64,000 nt of DNA from Patiria miniata (taxonomy: Eukaryota > Echinodermata > Asteroidea > Valvatida > Asterinidae), in NCBI RefSeq assembly GCF_015706575.1, contig NW_024037063.1:9796927-9860926 (forward strand), read 5' to 3'. Numbering within the stretch: position 1 is the stretch's first letter; each line of letters opens with the position of its first letter. The notes below the pieces were generated by a model. It was not told the DNA's origin, made no database searches, and was given only the letters and a program-made list of their open reading frames with translations. This document shows positions 34,101 to 47,300 of this stretch, piece by piece. A program made the translations under genes and the position numbers.

Positions 34101-37100
34101 TTGCTTACTTAGTGACAAATGTTTGGAAATATAACATTTCTTCAATTGCTATCAGTTTAAAACGTTGTCATAAAATATTGGTTATTACGGTTAGTTATGT
34201 ACAAGTTGTCTGCCCATCTTTAATTGATGCAAGTCAAAACATATAAGAAACTAATAATCTAACTGAAAAAACTTTTGTGGCTTGAAATATGAACCTTTCT
34301 CTCTGCCTTAAAACAAAAGCTTTTCTTTCCTTAGATCTTCTTACAGAATCCATACAGATTGTTTTCTTGCGGATCTGTGACCCTTTTACAAACGTTTTTG
34401 TGTATATTTATAGGTGCTTCAACTAGCCTCACTCAACACGAGTTGATGATTGGTCTTGAAAGAGAAAGAGGCAAAGTAAGTTACATGCAGCACAGCAATC
34501 GAAATAAACAGTTGACAGATAGTAAAACCTCAGCTGGAAATTAATGTTTGTTATATTGTTTTAAATAAATATATTAATGCTAAGTTGCAACTGAGGCTTT
34601 ATGTTCACTATAACTATACTTTTGTTGTAACAGAGTTTGTAATAAAAAGAGTCAACTGTTCGGCTTTTATATAAACAAGAAGGATACTCTTTCCATACCT
34701 GCAATGGACATCGATGAGTTTTCCTGCTATATGTAGCTAAAATCGCGATAATACCAGAGTACACATTAACCGGTGAATAACCTGAAAAAGTTAATTCTGT
34801 GTCTGCAGATGTCTAGTTATCCTCTATTTTTCAGTTGGAGGCTTCAGAATTAGTCAAAAAATAGCTGGATCATGTTCTCGAGGTCATGGGTCTTCATTTC
34901 CCTAAGTTGTTAGTATTTTATGACGAATATCAGTGAAAAAGCATACTAGAATAATGAAGAATACAAAGTCTTCAGGATGTTTAGCACGGGGTGTGTGGCA
35001 CAAATACAGAAGTCCAGAATTTGAGCCACATATGAATATATAGTCGTTCAGGCTTTTATAGAAGCAGGATATGGGTTGAAAGCTTAAGGAGATAATGTTG
35101 ATTGAGGACAAAACCAGCGAGCAATAATAGAGAAATAATCATGTAAACCTTTGCCGGTATGTGACTGTGAAGCACGGTGGACGACAGTGGTGATAGTGCG
35201 TTAGCCCTCCATCGGTATGAATGTAAATACACACAATGGTATACAGCGTACCGAACAACAACATTTAGGTGATACATTCACTTTTCTATAGTACGGTGTT
35301 ATTTAGTACAAGGAACATGGCAAAAATCGTTTGGCAGGTACAGGTATTAATAGTTTTCCCCAAAGCTGGCACTTCGCTCATTGAATGTGACAATGATAAC
35401 CTGTAAACCAAGTTAATTTAAAGTTCATGATCAGTTTGTGTAGACTTCTTTTCTTCTTTTCTTCTTTGTGTTTGCTTGATGACCAGAAACAATGGCAGTC
35501 TAGCACTGCACACCAACCTCAAGCATCTGCAGCAGGTTAGTAATATTATCATGTTCAGAATTATTGAATTGATACATTTAAATTAAAAAGTGTAGACCCC
35601 CAATGGGACCACGTCTCAACCACAAACGTAGCAGCACTGTTTCCAAAAAAGGACACCCACAATGACCACAACTGCTGTTGCAAATGTAATCGTGGAATCA
35701 CACAGTTTGGCATTTCGGGACATAAAGCAGTATGATGTTTTCTAATTATTCAACAATGACTTCTTTATACGATAGCTTCACCAACCCAGGCATTTGAAAC
35801 AAAACCACGTGGCACAACGAAAAAGTCATTCATTCACGACGAAGTCATTAAAAAGGCTGTATCTACGCCGATGAAAATGAAAGAAAAGTATCGCTCTACA
35901 GATCTTGAACCTACTCTTAACATCTGGGACTTTGCCGGCCAAGATTTGTACTATACAACCCACCAGGTAAGTAACATTTGTTTGTGTTGAGTATTGACAT
36001 GTATATTTAATACTGTGTTGCATGGTGGTGCGTCAGCAATGGCACCTAACAATTATACAGCAAAAAAATCCTTCGGGAAAAACTAGCAATTTCAATTTCA
36101 AAATGGGCGTGGCTTTTAAGACCACGCAAGTAATTGTTTAAGGAGCCTAATGTTTATTTGAACTTTTTATTTGGAAAATATTGTTTATTGGAAAATTGTT
36201 TTGTGTCAGTTGTATAGAACTTAACAAATTGCACAAACAAAAAAGTCTTATACGTCATATAGAACTACACAATGGTGGCCTACCTTTTTTTTAATCAAAT
36301 CTGTTTGTAGACATTTCTGTCTTCTCGGGCGATCTACCTGGTTGTTTTCAACCTCAGTCAAGATCTTGACAAACCAGTGCCGTTCCCAGATAATGCAGCA
36401 TGTAACGATGTAAGCACAATTTATTTTGTATCAAGATTCATATAAAAACTAGTCTGAGGATCATTCACACATTCACGTGTGCAGAACCACACAACAAACG
36501 TCTGATATATCCGAGCATACACATTTCATGCGATCCCGCGCGCCAGCCAACCGGAGTCGACAAAATGTGACATCATTTTGATCAAATATGTAGATTATAA
36601 GCTGTTGGTAGGTCAATTTTGGCTGCTATGTTTTTGTAATACAGCAACGGGTTAATACGGACTGTATGTTCAGAAAGCCCCTCCATGCGTTTTCATGCAG
36701 TATACATTTCTGAAGGTTCTGAAGGAAGGCGCGATAGAAGGCGCTCGCTGAATGGTCAGAATTTGGAGGTCAGAACACTTCTTGCTTTGCATAATAAGCC
36801 TAATCACCAAATCACCATGCGAGAATATCATGGACGTTTGTGTGCAAGCGGCTATTCCATAGATTATATCAAAACTTGATGCATTCACAAATAGATTTAA
36901 AGTGTTTGTATAGTGATCTGAATTAGTTAAATGGCAACAATTGAGCACCTTTCAAAATGATTTATATCCAGAACAGACCATGTGTTTGAGATTTATTATA
37001 TTTATGCCAAATTTCAATAAGATATCGGGTACAGTTTGTCCTGTTAGTAATTGCAAACAAAATGCTGGTATTGCTCTGGTGAATCAAGCAGACACACAGT

Positions 37101-40100
37101 TACTACCATGATTGGCATGTTTTAGAACATGCAGGTACTTACCAAAGTGTCTTGTGTGTGTCGGAAAAAAAGGACGTTGCCACCTACTTTTTGGCCTACC
37201 TGTGTGTGTTACTTCTATTGATACTTAAAGAAAACATACTATATTAGGAACTGAAGGATTTCCTGCCAATTTAGTTGTCATGTTGATGCTAGTTAAGAAC
37301 AACTACAGTTCCAACGAAATATAAAAGTTTACGATATTTAAAATGTACATGTAATTGCAGAATAGGCATAATTCAAATTAGGCTGCTTCACACATTCTGA
37401 AAATACCTTGCAATGATTGCCAGAAAACACTATACATGTTAATGTAGCATGGAAAGTCAGTGAATTTTGTGGTTAAACATGTACATGTTGATATGACAAA
37501 TAGACCAGCAGATTACGTGCAATGTCCTTAAAACAAGTAGCAACCTGGGAAATTGTAGAATATAAATTTAATGCAAGACTCACCAGTTACTATTCCTCCA
37601 TGCTCGAGCCACATGCATTCCAGATTCCAGATTCCAGATTCTCCAGAATTAAAAAGACTTGTAATTTGCAGTAGTGTTTTAATATTCACCCTTACTTGCC
37701 AGCAATGCATACTTGTTCACGACTTGGCTTGTGAGGATGGGATGCACTGTACCTACATTGTTGAGGTCTATAATCACGTTCTGGAATTGAGTATTAACTA
37801 AAACTTTCCTGTCCGTAGCTGTGTCTCAGATAACATCTTTGTATTATTCCACCAGGGAAGCGGAGGTTCTGTCACATATAGGACATCCCCTATTCAGTAT
37901 TTGGATTTCTGGATGCAGTCAATTTACACCTACACCAAGAAAAACTACTCACAAAAGGAATTGAAGCAGAACTCCCCGCCAATATTCATAGTTGGTACAC
38001 ACAGAAACAGTGTTGGTGGGGATGATATGCCAGAAGATCAACGTAAAACTTTGGTGAGTCCGACCTTCTGTATAGTTTATGTCGGATAAGGAAATGAGCA
38101 TTTGTGGTTATGCACAAATTCAAGTGCATGTGTGGTACTGGTGAGCCTTTTTAAAATTTGATTTAACAAGGAGTGCCTACATATATTTTGTGTATCAAGG
38201 GTGGACAATAACCATATTTTGCACTTATTGTTTATGTCAGAAGACTTCTGCTTGGCCAGTGTGCCAATGAGGAGGTGTTAACTATTTCAATGTGGAAATT
38301 TTATTCAGAATATAACCATCTCGTCTCTTCTGACCTTAGCTCACCTGTCTTTTGTTTAAGTGTAGATAAAGAAAATATTTGACCGGATTCACAATGAGAT
38401 CAAGGACAAGCCGTACTACAGACATGTGGTTTCTAAATTCTACTCAGTAGAGAACTCTCTAGAAGACAACAGAAAGGTATTTGAATATTTATGCTGAAAA
38501 ATAGGAAATAGAATAATTATAAAATAAAATAATTTCTGTAAAAAAGAATGATCGGATATTTGACTGAACCAGGACTCACTCAAATTTGTGTCCAATCTTG
38601 TGAGGCCCTACCTTTGTTGAAATCATGATAGCCATTATTTTGTTAAGTCGGATAAATTCCACTAATTACTATAAGTTCCATCCCCTAAAAAGGAAGATAT
38701 CAAGATGTTAAGGGATTTTAAGGGATAGTTGGACTCAATTGGCATCATTCTCACTACAGTGAGACAGATTTAGTGCTTTATGTAGTGGTCAATTGAATAT
38801 CCCTTTAAATAAGCACTAAATATGTAAATGTCATATGAAAATTTGAGATGAAAACAAGCTGTTTATATTGCAACGAGATTTGAGTCCTCATTATTTTAAA
38901 ATTATATCCTGAAACAGATTCAAGAACTACGCAAGCACATAGAAGACGTAGCAGAAGAAGAGCCTTACATGGGAGAAAAAATCCCTTTGGAGTGGCTGAC
39001 GTTTGATGATAAGAAGGGAAAGATAAGTGGTGGAAAACCTGTTATGACGCTGAAGCAGGTACTATTTTGATGTTGATGTTGATTTAGTACAGATAACGTA
39101 CCTCTTATGTGAACTGAACTCCTCAGAATTTAACTGTGTTCCCATGCAATTAACATGCATGCTTGGGAAGTGGATCCGTGTAGTTTCGTGTATAATTGCT
39201 GGTGGTACCAAGTAAACCAGATGCAGTAAATGTGGCTGACTCAACATAAGCCTTTCCTATACTATTAAACAACTGGTTGGTTGGAACTTAGTATTCAGTG
39301 GTCTGTTTGGACAGTAGTATTTCTAGCTCCCTCACCATCGGGACAGGTGAAAATCAGCCAACATCGCATGTGAAGGACCAAGTAAGCTTTGAAGAGAACA
39401 TGTAATAGGATTTTTATGACTTAAATACATTTAAAACAGCTTTCTTGCCATGTAACTCTGACTTTCCACCTCCTTTGTAGCAGTAAAAGGGAGAAATTTC
39501 AACATTTTAGTTGTTGTGCTCATGAAAATTTCCATATTCATGAGCCAAAGCGTGATGTCATTCAAGGCAGAACAGTAGTGTCTCCATAGCTTTGTGTAAA
39601 AATAAATATCTAACTCTTCTTCATTTTTCTTGAAGTAAGTACCACTTTTTACTTGTTTATTGTGTTACACAGCTTGTTTGGACAACAGTAGTGGCTAATA
39701 TTTCTTCAAAACTTTTGTGTGGGTAATTTTGAAGAACTAATTGTTGTCCTGTTCATATGCACTTTTGATAAGGAGTACCTTTTGTGACAAAAGCAAAATA
39801 GCGCCCTTTACGTGTATTGATGAAAGGATTTGCTAATAAAAACTACCACTTTCTTGTCACTTCCAATGAAAACAAGTATTAAGATCTTGTATGTATTGTT
39901 GAAACACATGGTAATGTGCATGAAAACAAGATGAGCTGAATTTCCACTACATGTTTCCTTTAAACAAAAAGTTAGAAAGCAAATGTGAGCAGTTATATGT
40001 TACGCCCCCTTCAAACGTCGAACTTCTGCCGTTATTTGCAGTCGCAAAAAAGCGGCAGATGTTGGGCAGTTGTTTCAAACATCGATTTTCTGTTGAGCGT

Positions 40101-43100
40101 AATTCGGTCGTTCAAGATGGTGGACCAGGACAGGAGTCATATGGGGTGCAGACCAGAAAATAGACTTCCATTTATACCTCAGTGGAAATTACGCATGTGT
40201 GGGTGTTTGAGACACCCATCCGAATAAAGTTCATTTCATCATCTTTTATTTTCCGCTTAGTTTTTTTGTTTGGGAAATGTGATGACGTTTGGAAGAAAAT
40301 TCCATCCAAAGATGATCACCCCTAAAAGTAGTCCTTCGGCCCATTGCCGATTTAAAAATGGCAGCACTCCATTGCAAAATAGAGCCAAAAAGGGCCCACT
40401 TTCATCCAAATTTCACGGAAATTCGAGCTCGCAGTCCTGTGCACGGCTTCAACCCATCTTGTTTTAAAACCCTCAGGTTCATGGCCCACAAAGTGCTCTA
40501 ATAGCGAAAAAAACAAGGGCATACAAATCGTGCCGGCGTTGGCAATTTAGGGCCTTTTTACTGGCCTGCACCCAAACAATACGGCAACAAAATTCTTTCT
40601 GTTAGAAGGAGGCACGCTGTCCTTCAACAATCATATTATTTCATTGCAGGTGTTATTAACAAGGAGACTTTTCATTGTTTGTTTGTTAATCCTGCTGCTC
40701 CCCCTTTCTAAAAAAAAAAAAAAAAAAAAGGTCACAACATCCCGATCCTGTCTGCGTTTAGTGAATAATACCGGTTGCTGGCTATGATGCTTACTACGAA
40801 TTCGGAGAGGGAATTCCTGTCGACGTTTCGACAGAAAGTCGTCTGTTTCTTCAAAAGTCGACCTTCTGCCATGTCGTTATCAAGGGGTTTTCCAAAGCCC
40901 GCACGTTATACTACAAGAACTCAATACCAACCTTCTCCGTACCCCTACTATTATGTGGTGACATTAACCCAAATCCCGGACCTGGAACAAATCGATCTGA
41001 AGCCCACGGGAAAAACATATCCTGCCTTTTATGCAATACCCGCAGTATTCGCAGCAAAGGCCCTGAACTTGAAGCATTCCTCAGTTCAACTTCCCCCGAC
41101 ATCTTGTGTCTCACCGAAACCTGGCTATCACCTGCTGATACTGACGGAGTACTTGGCTTCCCCGACGACTACGTCATTATACGCAGGGATCGTTGCCAAG
41201 GACGCCGTGGCGGTGGTATCTTGGCAGCCGTTAAGTCATCACTGTCTCCTACCAGGCTGTGCGTCCCTGGGCATGACGACCTCGAGCTTGTGTGGGTATC
41301 CTTGAAGCTGGGCTTTGAAACTTGGCTACTTGGGCTCCTGTATCGTCCACCTTCGTCTTCGGCAGCCTTCTGGACCAAGCTTAAGGAGGCCATTGAATCA
41401 CACCACATAGACGGCAATGATGGATGTTTCATCGTCGGTGACTTCACTGTTGACCTCTGCCCTGCACAGACATCATCTCCCCACCGAACCCGGCTTCTAG
41501 ACATTGCAGATGACTTCAATCTTGAACAGCTGGTGACGTCTGTCACGAGACCCAACCACAGCCAAAACAATTCTAGTCAGGGTTCAATCATTGACTTAGT
41601 CTTCACCAACCATGCTGACCATGTTTTCTCCGTTTCCACCGCCCCCAATCCTGTTAACTCTGATCACCTTGCAGTAAATATTATATTTCGCTCCTCTCAA
41701 CCTCCCCCTCGTCCTGCAGTACTACGGTCCTTTCTACAAACACAACGAGGCGATTTTGAACATTTGCGGCAGTTAATACATCTCATTCCCTGGTCTGCCT
41801 TCATTGATTCCAGAGACATCAATCAGTCTGCTGATAACTTTCTGATCTTATTTGATGCTGCGATCAGAGATTCCATCCCCAGGGTAACCAAGCGTAGATC
41901 CCGATGCTCGCCCTGGATCACTCCTGAACTAAAGAAACTGATCAATAGAAAGCATAAACTCTTTAACTTAGCTCGCAGATCCGGCCTCTTGATTGATTGG
42001 AATTTGTATAAAACTGTCAGAAATAAGTTACAAACTTCTGTTCGCAGAGCTTACTGGCTATATGTTAATAAGTTGTTTGAATCTAACGATAACAGACGTC
42101 AATTCTGGTCTTTTGTTAGGAGCCGGAAACAATCACCTCCCCCACCGTCATTTAGCCATAACGATCGTAAAATTACCCATCCTGATGAAATTACTTCAGC
42201 TTTCAGTGATTATTTTTCTTCTGTCTGTAAACCTTCAGGTCCAGTTCCCCATATCCCTCCTCCTTGCTCGCTACCCATTCCTTGCTTAACGCATATTGAT
42301 GCATCTGTTGGCCAAATTGCCGCATTGCTTCGAAACCTCCCTTCCAATAAATCCCCTGGACCTGATGGTATCTTGCCTGGTATTCTAAATAAAATTGCCC
42401 CTGATATATCTCATCCGCTCAGTTTGTTGTTTGGTGCATCGCTCAATGCGGGAGTGTTGCCGGACACTTGGCGATGCGCCAATATAACACCTGTTCACAA
42501 AAAAGGGGATAAGTCTTTATTAACCAACTATAGACCAGTTGCTCTGACATCTGTGATGTGCAAAGTACTTGAGCGAATTATCTCCCAAGCCATTAACGAC
42601 CATTTAACTAAATTTGCCCTCCTCAACCCTATACAACACGGCTTTGTTAAACACAGGAGCTGCGTTACCCAGCTGGTCAACATTCACCATTCTTGGTCAT
42701 CAACCCTGGACAGACGCCGACCTCCCAGAGTGGATGCCATTTTCCTTGACATGTCTAAGGCGTTCGATACAATGCCACATCACACCCTGCTCGAGAAGCT
42801 AGCAACAACATTTAACGTGCGGGGTGAATTGTGGCATTGGATCCGATCGTTTCTGACTGGTCGCCGGCAGCGAGTACTCTTCCGGGGCGGCGTCTCCCCA
42901 TGGGTGGACGTCACCTCTGGCGTACCCCAGGGTAGCGTACTCGGACCATTGTTATTTAATCTTTTTGTTAATGACATATCCAATTCCGTTTCATCTATTT
43001 GCGTGTTATTTGCAGATGATATCCTCTTATATCGTGACATACAATGTTCCAATGATCAGGTAGAACTTCAGTTAGATTTAAATAGTCTTAATCACTGGTG

Positions 43101-44292
43101 TGACCTAAACGATATGACTTTCAATACTAGCAAAACCAAAGTTATGCATATCAATAGAAGCCGCCATGTCAATCCTCCAGTCTATAAACTAGGAAACACC
43201 CCACTCATCACTACCAACTCTTATCAATATCTAGGCCTCACTATAGATGCTAATCTCAGCTGGACAACTCACATTTCCTGTATCGTAGCTAGAGCCAATC
43301 GCCTTTTAGGGTTTATAAGAACAGTTGCTAGAGGATCCTCCCCTAAGGCTATTTTCGCTTTATACAAATCACTAGTCCTCCCCATCCTTGAGTATGGTTT
43401 GCCAGCATGGCACCCGCACACCTCAATTCTACAACGTAAGCTTGAGAAAGTCCAGCGGACAGCTACTCGTCTTGCTCTTGGTCAAAGGCGAGGGGAAATG
43501 TCGTACGAGGACAGATTGCAGCGGCTTAACTGGCACCCCTTAACCCTGAGACGTAACTATTTGTTATGTTCCTTTGTTTTTAAGGTTTTGTACGGTCTTT
43601 CAACATGTGAATCCCTTAGAAGCAACATTGTTATCAACACTCGTCACATTGACTCTCTCACATTCCGCCATCTTCCTGCGCGCACAGATTCGCTGCTGCA
43701 TTCTCCTTCCCGTCGATTCCCAAGGTTGTGGGATAATATTCCATCTCACATCCGGGATGCTGCTGTGATCTGTCCTCTGACAACATTTCTCCGCCAACTG
43801 AAAGATGTCTGTTTAAATGTCTGATTTTGTTTGCCATGATTTAATTTTGTCCTCCCGGTTTTGACAGGGAGCATGCAAGTGTAGGAACTGGTCCTTCCCC
43901 CTCCCCTCGACTCTGTGTTAATTTGTGTGCTATTTCTCGTCCTTGTCGTATTATGTCTGGGACAACATGCTTCCGAGCAACAGTAATTTAGTTTACTTTT
44001 GTTGTCCCTGACCCGCATAATACTGTTGTTTTTTTGTGGCAGTTTATTCATTGTGTCCTTCCTAAGATTCAGCCCCTTTACTTGCATGCCCCCTCTCTTA
44101 CCCTCTTATACCTACCTCGGTTTTTTTTTCACTGAATCCGTTCTCCATGCTCGTCTGGCTGCCCTCCGCTCATTTGTTCTGTTTTTGCCCTTTTGGCTAT
44201 TTGTTGTATTCGGTTATTCGTTCTTTTGTCATTTAATTGTTTACATTTTGTGCCGTTTTGATTGCTTGTTGCTGTTCTGTTGAGGTCGAATA

Positions 44293-44327
<35 letters not shown>

Positions 44328-47300
44328 GTCTAACAAAAACTGCCGTGTCAGAATTTGAATTAGACACGGCAAAAGTTCGATGTTTGAAGAGGGGCTTACT
44401 CACTTTGTTCTGAAGATCCGAATTTATTCAATGGAAACAGGAAACATGTTGATTTCTGCAGCACGTTCTTACGTGTGTGCATTGGAATGATTTCATTTCA
44501 AGATATGCGATAATGTGTGAATTCAGAAGAGATTGATAGACAAAAAAGTAATTCAGTGTCTTCATTTTGATGCTAGGTAATGGATGGCTTTGGGATTGAA
44601 GATGAACCTGAACTGCTGACGATGCTAAAGTTCTATCACGATCTTGGCCACATAATATACTTTGGAGGGGATGGTGCCAAGGAAAGTCAGACACTGAAAG
44701 ATGTTGTCATTCTGGATCCACATTGGCTGATCAAAGCCTTTAAGAAGATCCTCACTGTTGAACCTCGAAAAGAACAGGTAAGTCTATTATGCATTAGAAG
44801 ATATTGTGTTTGCATCACAAGTCAACGTTGTTTTTACCGGGGGGATCACAAAGTCAACTTAACTCCCCTCCGCCTGCCCCCCCCCCCCATCACTTAAGTT
44901 ATTTCATCTTGTAGTCCTACCGGGCAATCACTTGGTTTACATACTAATATATCTATTTTCTTTTGCTTTCTGTGGTTTGTACAAGAAACACCAAGGATAA
45001 GGAAGGTTGGTCTTGAAATGTACAAGGTCAATTTCACAGTAATGAGATAAAGAGCAAAATAGTTTGGGGTATAAAACTTAAAAATAACAGTTGGAAGAGC
45101 TTAGTCTTGAAAGAAGATCATAGATGTTATTTGCGCTCTGAGTACACAGTGTCTGTTGCGGCTGCAGAGGTCGGTGTTACACATGTAGCAGATGAAGGAA
45201 GATCTTTGCATTCGGCAGACCCTCTACTCTACGCGAGCTGGTTATTTCTTTTGTCCACCTAAGTGACCATGCGACTACCCTTGTGTTCAGTCTTTCCGCC
45301 AGGTAAACCAGTCTTCCACGTCAACCTCCCAAGTGCAGGGGTCCATGTCATCACAGGCCTTGATGTCCTTCTTGCACGTGTTCTGGAATCGAAGGGCTGG
45401 TTGCCATACGTGGTGGTTGCCAGTGGTAACCTGGATATTTAGGATACACTTCAGCAAGCATTACAACCGTCATGTTTCATCGAATATTCCCTCACCAGGG
45501 AAGGTGACCCTACATCAGCAGGGAGAATATGCAGGGGAGTCCAAGATGAAAGGACCAAGATATCTCAGAGTGGGATTCGATCCGCCAGCTAGGTGATGCC
45601 CAGTGTGCATTTGAGGCACTACTTATGGAAGGTCCACATCTCGCTTTTGTAGAGCACATGCTAAGGATGCATGCCTAGTAGAGACACATTCTCCCAAGTG
45701 TTGGCGCCAAGTCACAGGCTTTCATGTCCCTACAATTTCCCTGCAGAATCCGTTCAACATATGTCTAGCTCTGTGTCAAAGGACACATTGCTCAGAGTCG
45801 TCAATCCCAGGCGGGTGGAGCTATCAACCACTTCCAGTGCGTGTAGTAACCTTCGTGTAGTAATCTTGATCAACGGGGCATATTGCTGGCATCCTGAGCA
45901 CTGATTGGTCTTCCTTAGGCTGATTGTGAGGCACTGATTGGTCTTCCTTAGGCTGATTGTGAGGCAATACCCACTGCAGCATGGTCGAAACTGTCTGTTA
46001 GTCCCTTTGAAGAGCTTCCTCAGTGCGAACTGAGTCTGCAAACAACTTCTCAACATCTGTTTAGCACCGGTCACCTAATTCACCTTTGTTTGGTCGGAGT
46101 GAAGCCATAGTGATGATGAGTGTCCCGTCAGACCTTTTTTGTAATTAGATGTATTCAGAGGAGTAGATGATGGCATCAGACCGTGGAGCTCATCATTGAA
46201 GTCATATCTGATGTCATTGGACGCACACAACTTAGGGGCATACACTCTAACTATGTAAGCAATTCCGGAAGCAATGGTGTGGCAGATTCACAGCAATTGC
46301 CGATCCACCTCTAGGCGCTTCTACAGACCCAAGGAGTGAGTTCCTGACTGCAAAACAAACTCCAGCTGACAGGGCTCTTTAATATTTAATTTGTCCACGT
46401 TCTTTCCAAAATAATGTGTAGTGCGCTTGAGGGATCCACGGAGGGCTGCAATGTTCACAATTCAGTCTGGCGATTGCCTGACGATGATGGCAGTCCTTCT
46501 AGAGTCGCCTACTTGAAGCAGGTCATATCATCAGAAATGTCTTTGCCCATTTTCCCAACATTCCAGCTTGCGAATCGAAGGAGGCTACTTAGACGTTTCG
46601 TCTTATATCTTGCTTGCCTGTGCAGAGTTTCCGTTTGCTTGTTATGCCGAAATAACAAGCTCCAAGCTCCCATTATAGCATGCAGACACTGGCAGGTCAT
46701 CACCTTAATTGGCAGGGGCTTGTCAACTTGGAGCGGGAGGTTAATGACCAGTAGAATGCCATGTTCCGTGCCTACGGAAGCAACCACTTGCTACGGGTTT
46801 GGGTTTATGCCACTAAGTTTGGTTTATGCATTGAAACTTCAGCCTCCTGTGCTGTTTCCACACTAGTAAGTGAGGTTGGAGTGACCTCACCAGGTCGCTG
46901 GCCTGGGTGGAGAGAATGGCGAAACTGGGATGCCGAAACAACATTTCCCCCTCTCGGCCTCACTGATGGGGTCCAAAGGAGTGCAAGGCATCAGCTTGGC
47001 TGCAGGAGCTACTGGAATGGTGTTCAGTGGTGTGCACACTTATACACCTACATGTTTATGTAACATACCTAGTGTGTGCATTCGTTTGTTTTCGTATAGT
47101 TAAGAAAGAGATCTGAAAAACCCTCATTTTACTCACAGTGTTAAAATACTTTCAACCAATTTTCGATTCTCTTTTAGTGTTTCTTTTCATTTTGCCACGG
47201 ATAAACCTAACCCAACAATTGCTCTAAACCTTTTTTCCTTAGAAGAGGGAAACATTGTGTGGACGTGGGCAAGTCCACACAAAGTCGTTGCTACCTGGTT

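Larger units (their letters stand above)
40735..44335 (+). mobile_element. APE-type LINE (CR1/L2/Jockey-like), nearly full coding region
   Basis: One frame stays open from 40768 to 43824 with endonuclease then reverse transcriptase, followed by a 3' UTR and an (AAT)n tail at about 44290-44330. No polyprotein or LTR. The 5' end appears truncated, since no ORF1 is seen and there is no ATG before 41104. It lies sense-oriented in the intron between exons 14 and 15. Confidence 0.85.

Noticed and set aside
34427-34475. Shorter exon 8 beginning at the second AG
   Set aside because: It fits phase only if exon 7 (switch I) is skipped. Exon 7 carries a clear Roc STEGI motif and joins in phase to the first AG at 34413, so the longer exon is preferred.
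43999-44283. 94-codon + frame after the LINE stop
   Set aside because: Hydrophobic translation of the LINE 3' UTR; no motif.
46414-46866. 150-codon + frame
   Set aside because: Lies over an antisense LINE remnant; the meaningful reading is on the minus strand.
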